From the NCBI GenBank assembly GCA_964462525.1, contig CAYWWY010000010.1:1-64000 (forward strand): a stretch of DNA of 64,000 bases. Direction: 5' to 3'. This stretch comes from CAYWWY01 sp964462525. Lineage in GTDB: Bacteria; Thermotogota; Thermotogae; MWEM01. Every line of letters starts with the position of its first letter. Positions within the stretch are counted from its first letter, which is position 1. The translations under genes were made by a program, and so were the position numbers. The notes below the pieces were generated by a model, which saw only the letters and a program-made list of their open reading frames with translations, was not told the origin of the DNA and searched no databases. Shown piece after piece: positions 1 through 7,880 of the stretch.

Positions 1-120
1 TTTCCCCTTTGTCAACCACCCCCAGTGTTCCTAAGGGGTTACAGTATGGTGAATCAACCAAGTGGATGATCTTACGCCCAGACGTGGTACAATCTAAAGA
101 GGAAAAAGGAGGATCACAAA

Positions 121-921
121 ATGAAGATACCCATCTTTCAGGTTGATGCTTTTGCTTCGAAAGGTTTCAGAGGGAATCCTGCTGCTGTGTGCCTCTTGGA
201 AGAATGGTTGAACGAGGACCTCATGCAAGCCATCGCCAACGAAAACAACCTATCTGAAACCGCTTTCATTGTCCATAAACGCGATGGATTCGAAATTCGA
301 TGGTTCACTCCCACAACGGAAGTGGCATTGTGCGGGCACGCAACACTGGCCAGCGCCTTTGTAGTTTTTCACCATACAAGCTGGAAAAAAGATAAGATTC
401 GGTTTTATACTCGGAAAAAGGGTGAGCTGGTTGTTTCCCGTACGGGCAATCGAAGACTGACCATGGATTTTCCTTCCCAGCCTGCTACCGTTATAACACC
501 TCAGAAAGAGCTATCTGATGCTTTGGGCGTTTGCGTAAAAGAGGTGCTTCGTTCTTCGGAAGATCTGCTTGTTGTTGTGGACAACGAGGAAATGGTTCGA
601 AACAGCGCGCCCAATTGGATGAAGTTGAACGAAATTGAATGTCGGGGTTGCATCCTTACCTCTAAAGGCAACGATTGCGATTTTGTTAGCCGGTTTTTTG
701 CTCCCCGAGTTGGTGTTCTAGAAGACCCGGTAACAGGGTCTGCTCATACTGTTTTAGTGCCGTACTGGGCAAATGAGCTTAGAAAGAATACCTTGCACGC
801 GTTTCAACTCTCAAAACGAGGAGGAGAGCTATGGTGCAATCAAGCGGGTGATCGAGTGTATATTACCGGAGACGCAGTATTGTATATGCAAGGGACCCTT
901 TTCCTAAATCAGGAAGCATAA
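121..921 (+). CDS. PhzF-family isomerase/epimerase-like protein
   Basis: The 266-residue product matches the PhzF family (diaminopimelate-epimerase fold, two similar halves), which catalyses isomerisation or proton-shift reactions on small acids; the substrate here is unknown. The N-terminus has the signature VDAFASKGFRGNPAAVC, the centre has ALCGHATLASA, and the C-terminal half has DPVTGSAHT, the usual glycine-rich ligand-binding segments. Length is normal for the family (about 260-300). The ATG at 121 is preceded by the Shine-Dalgarno AAAGGAGG. Thirteen bases separate it from the next gene, so the two are probably co-transcribed. The family call is firm; the reaction cannot be named from sequence. 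Confidence 0.87.
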   Translation: MKIPIFQVDAFASKGFRGNPAAVCLLEEWLNEDLMQAIANENNLSETAFIVHKRDGFEIRWFTPTTEVALCGHATLASAFVVFHHTSWKKDKIRFYTRKKGELVVSRTGNRRLTMDFPSQPATVITPQKELSDALGVCVKEVLRSSEDLLVVVDNEEMVRNSAPNWMKLNEIECRGCILTSKGNDCDFVSRFFAPRVGVLEDPVTGSAHTVLVPYWANELRKNTLHAFQLSKRGGELWCNQAGDRVYITGDAVLYMQGTLFLNQEA

Positions 922-934
922 TGGAGGAATAGCA

Positions 935-1624
935 GTGTTCATTATAGGCATTATTAGCAGTCCCTCCAGCAAAGGAAACACCTCGATTTTGGTTCAAACA
1001 GCCCTAAAAGAAGCAGAAAACCATGGTGCACGCACAAAAATGCTATTCCTCCCTGACCTTCACATCGAGTTTTGCCGCGGTTGTTTTCGCTGTACTCGTG
1101 AAGGCAATTGCATCATCAATGATGATATGCGTTGGATCATTCCGCTCATGGAAAAGGCTAACGGATTTATCCTCGGTTCTCCTACCTATGCTCTGAATGC
1201 CAATGCTTACATGAATCGGTGGATTGAACGTTTTGGTATGCTCTCGGTCTATACATCACGATTTGGAGGAAAATACTGTGTTGGTTTTTCAACGGCTGGA
1301 GGGTTTGGAGCAAAATCTGTTGCAAAAAAACTTACTGGCATCTTTGATGGAGTAAAGAAGCATTCGTACCGTTCAGGATATCTTGGAGTGCTGGTGGGAT
1401 TAGGAAGAATCCAAGATTTTCCCAAACAGATCAAAAAGGCAGAAACTTTAGGTGCAAAGATCTCACATGACATTCAACACAAACGCGCATATCCACTGCA
1501 AAAAATCGGATCGAAGCTGCTCAACAGGTTTATCCTTCAAAGAGCCTTCCGAAAGAATATCCTGCGAAACAAGGAAGGGGTTATGAAGTATGTGAACCAT
1601 TTTTGGAATGAACAGGGATGGTAG
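935..1624 (+). CDS. Flavodoxin-fold NAD(P)H-dependent oxidoreductase (iron-sulfur flavoprotein-like)
   Basis: The 229-residue protein begins with the flavodoxin-type FMN phosphate loop (SSPSSKGNTS, residues about 8-17). A cysteine cluster CRGCFRCTREGNC follows near residues 48-60; this type of cluster is seen in NADPH-dependent FMN reductases and in iron-sulfur flavoproteins. It likely binds FMN and transfers electrons in the cytoplasm; a 4Fe-4S cluster is possible but not certain. The start is GTG at 935 with GGAGG at 923-927. The basic C-terminal tail (about residues 175-229) is unlike plain flavodoxins. It follows the PhzF-like gene closely, so both may act on the same small molecule. Confidence 0.8.
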   Translation: MFIIGIISSPSSKGNTSILVQTALKEAENHGARTKMLFLPDLHIEFCRGCFRCTREGNCIINDDMRWIIPLMEKANGFILGSPTYALNANAYMNRWIERFGMLSVYTSRFGGKYCVGFSTAGGFGAKSVAKKLTGIFDGVKKHSYRSGYLGVLVGLGRIQDFPKQIKKAETLGAKISHDIQHKRAYPLQKIGSKLLNRFILQRAFRKNILRNKEGVMKYVNHFWNEQGW

Positions 1625-2035
1625 GCATGGTTGAGAGCACTAAGGAGTTTGGGTTCCTTTGTGTAGGGGTTCATCCATATGTTCGTCACCATGAATAAAA
1701 GAACAGCAAAATCTGATCAAAGATTCAAAATAAGGAATAAATCTTTCAGGTCCAAAGAATATGAATTATATCTTTCTCAAGAAAGTCTTCATCTGTTCAA
1801 TAGAGATCACTTCTTTCTATAGCCGCAATTGTTGCAATCCCACACGAGAATGCTGATCAATCTATGGGAACCAGAAAAAAAGAGACCATCCTCTTCCGAG
1901 CATTAGTTTATCTCCACAAGCGAAAATAGAAGAAATCGGAAGGTATTTTGAGAATGGATCCATAAATCCTATGAGGATCGCACTCTCCATTCATTTTCCC
2001 GATTGCATTTTAGAGGACGAATTGGTAAGCTATAT

Positions 2036-2063
2036 ATGACAGGTGATTCAGGTTTATTATAAT
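2036..2063 (+). promoter_or_regulatory. Sigma-70 type promoter of the SDR/TetR/thiolase island
   Basis: A perfect -10 hexamer TATAAT lies at 2058-2063. ATGACA at 2036-2041 is a 5/6 match to the -35 consensus with a 16-bp spacer. The Shine-Dalgarno AAGGAGG and the ATG of the SDR gene follow 35 bp downstream. It is the only clear promoter before the SDR gene and may drive the genes down to the CoA-transferase. Confidence 0.6.
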
Positions 2064-2074
2064 AACTGATTCAG
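2044..2074. promoter_or_regulatory. Candidate operator overlapping the -10 box (palindrome within direct repeats)
   Basis: A perfect 12-bp palindrome TTATTATAATAA (2054-2065) covers the -10 box and is flanked by two copies of TGATTCAG at 2044-2051 and 2067-2074. A symmetrical A/T-rich site over the promoter would suit a TetR-type repressor, and the double-TetR gene lies in the same transcription unit at 2882. Binding is inferred only. Confidence 0.4.
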
Positions 2075-2098
2075 AAAACACATTAAGGAGGTAGATCA

Positions 2099-2836
2099 AT
2101 GCGATTAAAAGGTAAAGTAGCGATTATCACGGGGGCAGCGCGCGGAATCGGAAAGACGGCAGCTTGGATTTATGCGCAAGAAGGAGCTAGTGTGGCAGCC
2201 TTCGACATTTCAGCAGATGAATTACGGCTTTTGGAGGAAGAAGCGAGAAAAGCAGGATTGCTGATCAGCGGGTATGTGGTGGATATTAGCAATCTAGACC
2301 AAGTGGTTCAAGCAGTCGATGCTGTATTTCAGAAACAGGGAAAAATCGATATACTCATCAACAACGCAGGGATTACCCGAGACGCTCTGCTAATGAAGAT
2401 GAGTCCTGAACAATGGGATCAGGTAATCTCGGTTAACCTCACGGGTGCTTTTTACATGACTCAGACCGTTGCGCTAAAGATGAGGGATACCGGTGGGTCG
2501 ATTATCTCTACCTCATCAGTAGTAGGGGTATATGGCAATATCGGGCAAACTAACTATGCAGCAGCAAAGGCGGGGATTATCGGTATGACCCGCTCGTGGG
2601 CCAAAGAACTCGCTCGGTACAAAATCAGAGCCAATGCAGTTGCCCCAGGGTTTATCAAAACTCCGATGACTGAACCGCTTCCCGAGAAGGTGATTCAATA
2701 TGTAGTTGACAAGACTCCCTTAAAGGTTATGGGAGACCCAGAAGACGTTGCATGGGCTTTTGTTTTTTTCGGTAGTGATGAGTCGAAATACGTTACTGGT
2801 CAAGTGTTGGGCGTTGATGGGGGTTTGGTGTTATAA
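2099..2836 (+). CDS. Short-chain dehydrogenase/reductase (FabG/PhaB-like 3-ketoacyl reductase or 3-hydroxyacyl dehydrogenase)
   Basis: The 245-residue classical SDR has the Rossmann motif TGAARGIG (residues 11-18), NNAG near residue 88, and the catalytic Ser...Tyr-x3-Lys group (S in the STSSVVG segment, YAAAK near 152). The C-terminal GVDGG is typical of FabG/PhaB. Such enzymes reduce 3-ketoacyl-ACP or acetoacetyl-CoA, or run in reverse on (R)-3-hydroxyacyl-CoA, using NAD(P)H. Its neighbours are a thiolase, a CoA-transferase and hydrolases but no other fatty-acid synthesis genes, so a catabolic role on 3-hydroxyacyl-CoA is more likely than FabG proper. AAGGAGG precedes the ATG by the usual spacing. 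Confidence 0.85.
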   Translation: MRLKGKVAIITGAARGIGKTAAWIYAQEGASVAAFDISADELRLLEEEARKAGLLISGYVVDISNLDQVVQAVDAVFQKQGKIDILINNAGITRDALLMKMSPEQWDQVISVNLTGAFYMTQTVALKMRDTGGSIISTSSVVGVYGNIGQTNYAAAKAGIIGMTRSWAKELARYKIRANAVAPGFIKTPMTEPLPEKVIQYVVDKTPLKVMGDPEDVAWAFVFFGSDESKYVTGQVLGVDGGLVL

Positions 2837-2881
2837 ATTCATCCACTTGCGAACAGAATTGGCCATAAGGAGATATCACAG

Positions 2882-4132
2882 ATGAGCGGATCCAGGCGCG
2901 TACCGGTATCTCAAAAAGGCGAAGAAACTCGAGAGCGGATCCTGAAAAGGGCTTCCTTTTTGTTCTTCCATCAGGGATACCACCCAACGTCGATTGTACA
3001 GATCGCGCGAAAGGTATCGATTTCCCCAGCGGCTGTATATCAATACTTTCGATCCAAAGAACAGATCTACCAAGAGATCCTAGGGAGCTTTCAGGAAGAC
3101 TTCCTTTCGACCATTCAAACCGGAAGCCTTCGGCGCTACCCAGAAAGCCTTGGATATTGGGTATCAAATATATTGGAAGGAATATGGAGTTATCGCGCTC
3201 TTTTCCGTGTATTCCGAGGGGCCGAATTTGTCCAGTTTGAAGCGGCGAAAGAGTTCCATGACCGGTGGGTGAATACAGTTATTCAAAGCTTCTTTCCCAA
3301 AACAGATCCATTAATCGGAGAAGTGGGCAGTTGGTATTTAATGGGTCCATTGCTGTATGTTGCCACGAAATGGATTGTCTGGAATGCTTCTCCTGTTCCA
3401 GAAATCTACCAGAAAGGTTTAATCGATTTTTTTATGAACGGAATTTCTCCAAACAAATACTCATACCAGTTGGGTGATGAATCTTTGTCTTTCTGTTCAA
3501 CCGTAAAACGGATGCCCGAAATTGCCTCCCGAGAAGAAAATTCGGGTCAGCGGAATAGAGGGACTCAAACTCGGAACAAGATCCTAGATGCCGCAGAAAA
3601 GCTGTTTGGAGAGCAAGGGTATTATCACACTCATATTCATGAAATTGCTTCCCACTCCGACTGCGGTGTGGGTACGGTATACCTCTATTTTCAATCAAAA
3701 CTTGAAATCCTTCGGGAGCTGGTTGAAGAGGTGAACCATCAACTGCGACTGTATATTCGATCACAAACAGCTTCGGTTTTTGATCGAAGAGATACGGAAA
3801 TAGTTGGATACAGAGCATTCCTTGAGTTCTTCCAACACCATTGGAAAATGTATGGGATCGTCCGAGAATCTGAATTTGTTGATCATTCGATTACTTCAGC
3901 CTACTATGGCCGGTTGGAAGAAGGGTACCGGAAAGTATTGCCCCTAGCAATGGAGCATGGACAAATTCGGAATATGGATCCTCAGTTGCTCGCATGGTGT
4001 CTCATGGGGTTGGGCCATACAATGGGAGAATCTCTGTTAATTTTCCGCGATCCAGATCCATCCTCTTTTCAAAGATACTTGACTGCATTGAGTCATTTGC
4101 TATACAACGGCATTGCCGATCCTTCGATATAA
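2882..4132 (+). CDS. Tandem (double) TetR-family transcriptional regulator
   Basis: The 416-residue protein is two complete TetR units in one chain. The first helix-turn-helix is at about residues 14-60 (TRERIL...IARKVSISPAAVYQYFRSKEQ). The second is at about 222-270 (TRNKIL...IASHSDCGVGTVYLYFQSK). Each is followed by roughly 130-140 residues of helical ligand-binding-type sequence. Normal TetR proteins are about 200 residues and dimerise, so this chain could be a covalent pseudo-dimer. It lies 45 bp after the SDR gene and 36 bp before the thiolase, and it probably regulates this island in response to an acyl-CoA or the imported substrate. The start ATG has AAGGAG upstream. Domain calls are firm; ligand and operator are not known. 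Confidence 0.88.
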   Translation: MSGSRRVPVSQKGEETRERILKRASFLFFHQGYHPTSIVQIARKVSISPAAVYQYFRSKEQIYQEILGSFQEDFLSTIQTGSLRRYPESLGYWVSNILEGIWSYRALFRVFRGAEFVQFEAAKEFHDRWVNTVIQSFFPKTDPLIGEVGSWYLMGPLLYVATKWIVWNASPVPEIYQKGLIDFFMNGISPNKYSYQLGDESLSFCSTVKRMPEIASREENSGQRNRGTQTRNKILDAAEKLFGEQGYYHTHIHEIASHSDCGVGTVYLYFQSKLEILRELVEEVNHQLRLYIRSQTASVFDRRDTEIVGYRAFLEFFQHHWKMYGIVRESEFVDHSITSAYYGRLEEGYRKVLPLAMEHGQIRNMDPQLLAWCLMGLGHTMGESLLIFRDPDPSSFQRYLTALSHLLYNGIADPSI

Positions 4133-4168
4133 AAAAGGGAATCTATCGAATCGACAAAGGAGGAAAGA

Positions 4169-5374
4169 ATGAGTAAAAATGCATTTATTATTGGAGCAAA
4201 ACGAACTGCGATTGGAACGATGGGCGGTTCTTTGAAAGGTGTTTCTGCTGTAGAACTCGGAGTGGCAGCTGCAAAAGCGGCAATGGAGCATGCTCAAATT
4301 ACACCGGATCAGGTAGATGAAACCATAATTGGGCAAATCCTATCGGCCGGTTCTGGAATGGGACCAGGCAGGCAAGTCAGTGTACGTGCGGGGATTCCCG
4401 TTAAGTCTCCCGGATTCTCCATCAACATGCTATGCGGATCGGGCATGAAGGCAGTGATGATGGGAGCAGTCGACATCATTGCATCCCAAGCAGAAGTGGT
4501 TCTTGCAGGTGGGATCGAGAATATGGATCTTGCTCCCTATATGGTAACAAAAGCTCGCTATGGATATCGTATGGGCCATGGTGATATAGTAGATCATATG
4601 ATTAGCGAAGGACTTACCGATGTTTTTAATCAATACCATATGGGCGTGACCGCAGAAAACCTGGTGGAGAAGTATCAGATCTCGAGAGCGGCTCAGGATG
4701 AATTTGCAGTTAAGAGCCAACAGAAAGCAAAAAAAGCCCAGGATGACGGGAAATTTGCCGATGAAATCGTTCCCTTTGTGATAAAAGGCAGAAAAGGCGA
4801 TACGATTGTCGACACAGACGAGCATCTCAAACCCGATGCAACGGTTGAATCTTTGGCCCGCTTAAGACCTGCTTTCAAGAAAGACGGGAGTGTTACAGCA
4901 GGAAATGCCTCTGGAATCAACGATGGCGCTTCCATGACGGTTTTGATATCTGAACAAAAGATGCGATCTCTAGGCGTTACCCCATTGGTCCGGGTTGTTT
5001 CTTTTGCTCAATCGGGGGTAGATCCTTCTGTAATGGGAATCGGACCGGTTGAAGCGGTTCGATTGGCGCTCGAGAAAGCAAGCTTGTCTTTGAAGGACAT
5101 GAATCTTATGGAACTGAATGAAGCGTTCGCGGCGCAAAGCTTGGCAGTGATCGCTGACTTGAAAGCCCAGCATGGAGTGAATGATGAGTGGATCGATCAG
5201 CGAGTGAATGTAAATGGAGGCGCAATCGCTCTTGGACACCCGATCGGAGCCAGCGGAAACCGGATCATTGTCACCTTGATTCACGAAATGAAGCGAAGAA
5301 AGGCCCAGTATGGTCTGGCGAGTCTGTGTATCGGCGGAGGCATGGGTACAGCGATCATCTTCGAAAACGTGTAA
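4169..5374 (+). CDS. Acetyl-CoA C-acetyltransferase (thiolase II)
   Basis: The 401-residue protein is a complete thiolase. It has the acylation cysteine C89 in NMLCGSGMKA, the GHPIGASG histidine motif near residue 355, and the second catalytic cysteine in CIGGGMGTA near 385. Thiolases of this type interconvert two acetyl-CoA with acetoacetyl-CoA plus CoA. With the adjacent SDR and CoA-transferase, the plausible direction is thiolytic cleavage of acetoacetyl-CoA to acetyl-CoA, though the reverse cannot be excluded. The Shine-Dalgarno AAAGGAGG is just upstream of the ATG. The next gene follows after about 30 bp. Confidence 0.93.
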   Translation: MSKNAFIIGAKRTAIGTMGGSLKGVSAVELGVAAAKAAMEHAQITPDQVDETIIGQILSAGSGMGPGRQVSVRAGIPVKSPGFSINMLCGSGMKAVMMGAVDIIASQAEVVLAGGIENMDLAPYMVTKARYGYRMGHGDIVDHMISEGLTDVFNQYHMGVTAENLVEKYQISRAAQDEFAVKSQQKAKKAQDDGKFADEIVPFVIKGRKGDTIVDTDEHLKPDATVESLARLRPAFKKDGSVTAGNASGINDGASMTVLISEQKMRSLGVTPLVRVVSFAQSGVDPSVMGIGPVEAVRLALEKASLSLKDMNLMELNEAFAAQSLAVIADLKAQHGVNDEWIDQRVNVNGGAIALGHPIGASGNRIIVTLIHEMKRRKAQYGLASLCIGGGMGTAIIFENV

Positions 5375-5406
5375 GGAAGGCAGGAAGCGGAGGGGAGGCT
5401 TTAGGA

Positions 5407-6474
5407 TTGGAGACGAGTGAGAAGATGCGTACACCTGTGGTAGGGATCATGGGATTGGGGACCTATCTACCCAGCACGTATATGAGCGCGGCTGAAATTG
5501 GGCTTCAAACGAATATTCCCGAGAAAGTCATTGCCGAAAAATTTGGTGTGATCCAAAAACCCATTCCGCAACAGTGGGAGACAACCAGCTATATGGGTAC
5601 TGAAGCTGCCCGAAAAGCCTTGGAAATGGCCGATATCCATCCCGAAGAAATCGATGTGGTCGTCTGGAACGGTGCGCAGCACAAGGATTATCCCTGTTGG
5701 CTGGCCAGCCTCAAGGTAGCTCATGAGCTGGGCGCCAAAAAAGCCTGGGGATACGATATGGAAGCGATGTGCGGTTCGATGATGGTGGGTATGGAAACGG
5801 TCAGAAGCCTCATGCTCCAAAACGAAGAGATTCGGACGGTCCTGCTTGTATCGGGTTATCGGAACCTGGATCTGATCAGTCTTGCTGAACCAACGACCAC
5901 GTTCATGCTGGATATCAGCGCGGGTGGTGCAGCGATGGTGTTGAGGAAAGGGTATGATCACAATGTGATTCTTGGCTCTTCTTTCAAAGGCGATGGTTCT
6001 TTTTCTGAAGATTGTGTAGTGCCTTACGGCGGAACCAGGCAGTGGCCTCCCAATCGTTACCTCCACGAGCAGATGCATTTTCGCGTGTTGGCACAAGGGG
6101 AAGATTTCAAGCAGCGACTGGGCGAAACCACCATGCCCAACTTTTACAGTGTGATCCGTGATTCCTTGCGTAAATCCGGGTACACCCAAAAAGACATCGA
6201 CTATCTCGCGATTTTGCATTTCAAACGGTCTGCCCATATGGCTGTTTTGGAAGAGCTGGGATTGAAAGAAACCCAGACCACCTATCTTGAGGAGTATGGA
6301 CATATCGGTCAAAATGATCAGGTGCTTTCGATCGAACTGGGCCTGAAAGCGGGCAAGATTAAAGATGGAGACATCATCGTCATGGTGGGAGCAGGTTTGG
6401 GCTTTGTGTGGGCGTCTTCTGTCGTGCGGTGGGGATCGGTGGATCAATCGCAGGAAAGGCGGGATCAAGGATGA
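5407..6474 (+). CDS. 3-oxoacyl-ACP synthase III / HMG-CoA synthase-like condensing enzyme
   Basis: I chose the TTG at 5407 because GGAGGGGAGG (5389-5398) lies at usable distance; an in-frame ATG at 5425 is the alternative. The 355-residue thiolase-superfamily protein has the KAS III layout: GLGTYLP near the N-terminus, a nucleophilic Cys (C122 in AMCGS), a His in LHFKRSAH, and an Asn in GHIGQND where KAS III normally has the GNTSAAS-like Asn motif. The triad suggests a real decarboxylating or acyl-transferring condensing enzyme, but the substrate is unknown. It sits between thiolase and CoA-transferase and overlaps the latter by 4 bp (ATGA). Its presence is the odd part of an otherwise catabolic gene set. 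Confidence 0.78.
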   Translation: METSEKMRTPVVGIMGLGTYLPSTYMSAAEIGLQTNIPEKVIAEKFGVIQKPIPQQWETTSYMGTEAARKALEMADIHPEEIDVVVWNGAQHKDYPCWLASLKVAHELGAKKAWGYDMEAMCGSMMVGMETVRSLMLQNEEIRTVLLVSGYRNLDLISLAEPTTTFMLDISAGGAAMVLRKGYDHNVILGSSFKGDGSFSEDCVVPYGGTRQWPPNRYLHEQMHFRVLAQGEDFKQRLGETTMPNFYSVIRDSLRKSGYTQKDIDYLAILHFKRSAHMAVLEELGLKETQTTYLEEYGHIGQNDQVLSIELGLKAGKIKDGDIIVMVGAGLGFVWASSVVRWGSVDQSQERRDQG

Positions 6475-7772
6475 ATACCTTTCATGATGAATACCGAAAG
6501 AAAAAAAGCGATGTCGATCATGCGTTATCGCTGGTCAAAAGCGGGGATGTGATCGTATCCGCCGTGGCAGCCATGGAACCTCAGCATTTTCTGACCCATC
6601 TGGATCGCGCCCGAGAGCAGTTGGAAGAGGTGCATGTCTTCACCTGTTTGAACATGAAGGACTATCCCTTTTTCATGAACAAGGAAAACGAGGGGCGGTT
6701 TCTGAACAATTCCTGGTTTCACAGCTCAGGTGTGCGCGCGGCCATCAAACAAGGCCTAAAGACAGCTACATACGTACCCAACAACCTTCATGAAGCCGCA
6801 AGTAATCTTCTGGCATGGAAGGATCCGGATCTTTTTGTGGGTATCGCCTCTCCCATGGATGATCATGGGTTTTTCACCCTTTCTTTGAGTATTGTGCTGG
6901 AGCGTGACATAGTGGACCGCGCCAGAAAGGTGGTTTTGGAGGTCAATCCGAACGCACCCCGGACCCACGGTGAGACACAGATTCATATCTCTGAAGTGGA
7001 TGCGCTGTATGAGGTCGACTATCCCATTCCCGAGATTTCCGATGTGGGTCCCACTGAGATCGAGGAAAGAATCGCCGGACATATCGCTCCGCTGGTGGAG
7101 GACGGATCGACCCTCCAGATCGGTATCGGTGGAATCCCCAATGCCGTGTCGAAACTGATGCTCGAAAAGAAAGAACTGGGCATTCACACCGAGATGTTCA
7201 CCGAGTCGATTATCAGTCTATTTGAAGCTGGTGCGGTGACAAACCGACAGAAGAGCCTGTGGCCAGGAAAGACGATTTGTACCTTCGCGTTGGGCAGCCG
7301 CAAGATGTACGACTTTGTCCATGACAATCCTGGTGTGTGGTTTTTAAGGGGGAGGTATGTGAACGACCCTTACGTGATCGCACAAAACGAGAAGATGATC
7401 AGCGTCAATACCGCCATCACAGTAGATCTCACCGGACAGGTTTGTTCGGAGTCGATCGGACCCAGACACTACAGCGGAACCGGCGGGCAGTTGGATACAC
7501 ACCGCGGGGCTGTGATGAGCCCTGGGGGGAAGGGGATTATCGCTCTAGGATCGACGGCAAAAGATGGCAAGAGCAAGATCGTTCCGGTGCTTCCGATAGG
7601 GTCGGCAGTTACCGTTCCGCGCCAGGATCTGGATTATGTGGTCACTGAATACGGTATTGTCCGTCTCCGCGGATTAAGCGTTTTTCAACGAGCAAAAGCG
7701 CTGATTTCGATAGCTCATCCGGACCTTCGGAAAGAGTTGGAGCAGGATGCATTGAAAACAGGGATTTTGTAA
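6471..7772 (+). CDS. Acetyl-CoA hydrolase/transferase family CoA-transferase
   Basis: The 433-residue protein belongs to the family containing 4-hydroxybutyrate, propionate and butyrate CoA-transferases. Visible marks are GIGGIPNAV near residue 220, the following TESIISLFEAG segment, which probably carries the catalytic Glu, and the C-terminal VTEYGIVRLRG signature. The ATG at 6471 overlaps the preceding stop (ATGA), so translation is coupled. The enzyme would move CoA from acetyl-CoA (or similar) to a carboxylic acid in the cytoplasm, for example to activate a hydroxy acid delivered by the downstream importer and hydrolases. The 108 bp after it contain an unused AAAGGAGGTGATAC-type Shine-Dalgarno (7792-7800) without a start codon behind it. 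Confidence 0.85.
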   Translation: MNTFHDEYRKKKSDVDHALSLVKSGDVIVSAVAAMEPQHFLTHLDRAREQLEEVHVFTCLNMKDYPFFMNKENEGRFLNNSWFHSSGVRAAIKQGLKTATYVPNNLHEAASNLLAWKDPDLFVGIASPMDDHGFFTLSLSIVLERDIVDRARKVVLEVNPNAPRTHGETQIHISEVDALYEVDYPIPEISDVGPTEIEERIAGHIAPLVEDGSTLQIGIGGIPNAVSKLMLEKKELGIHTEMFTESIISLFEAGAVTNRQKSLWPGKTICTFALGSRKMYDFVHDNPGVWFLRGRYVNDPYVIAQNEKMISVNTAITVDLTGQVCSESIGPRHYSGTGGQLDTHRGAVMSPGGKGIIALGSTAKDGKSKIVPVLPIGSAVTVPRQDLDYVVTEYGIVRLRGLSVFQRAKALISIAHPDLRKELEQDALKTGIL

Positions 7773-7880
7773 AGGCAGAACCAACGGGGAAAAGGAGGTG
7801 ATACAGTCAAATCATCGTCTCTTTTTTACTGGATATCGTATCATCAGGGGCAATGGTCCCTGAAAACGAAGGAGGTCAAC

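Larger units (their letters stand above)
1625..2098. other. 474-bp non-coding stretch, possibly decayed coding DNA
   Basis: No gene with a ribosome binding site is visible. An open stretch of 43 codons from an ATG at 1693 has no Shine-Dalgarno. A second open segment at about 1920-2039, in another frame, has a protein-like composition ending ...LEDELVSYI. These could be remnants of an inactivated gene, but I cannot assign a family. The 3' end holds the promoter and operator-like sequences of the next operon. Confidence 0.4.

Noticed and set aside
1693..1824. 43-codon ORF before the SDR gene
   Set aside because: No Shine-Dalgarno, no recognisable family and stop codons in the surrounding sequence; at best a remnant.
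5467..6468. Long open frame antisense to the KAS III-like gene (333 codons)
   Set aside because: The + strand frame carries clear family motifs and the catalytic triad; the antisense product has low-complexity His/Arg-rich composition typical of a shadow frame.
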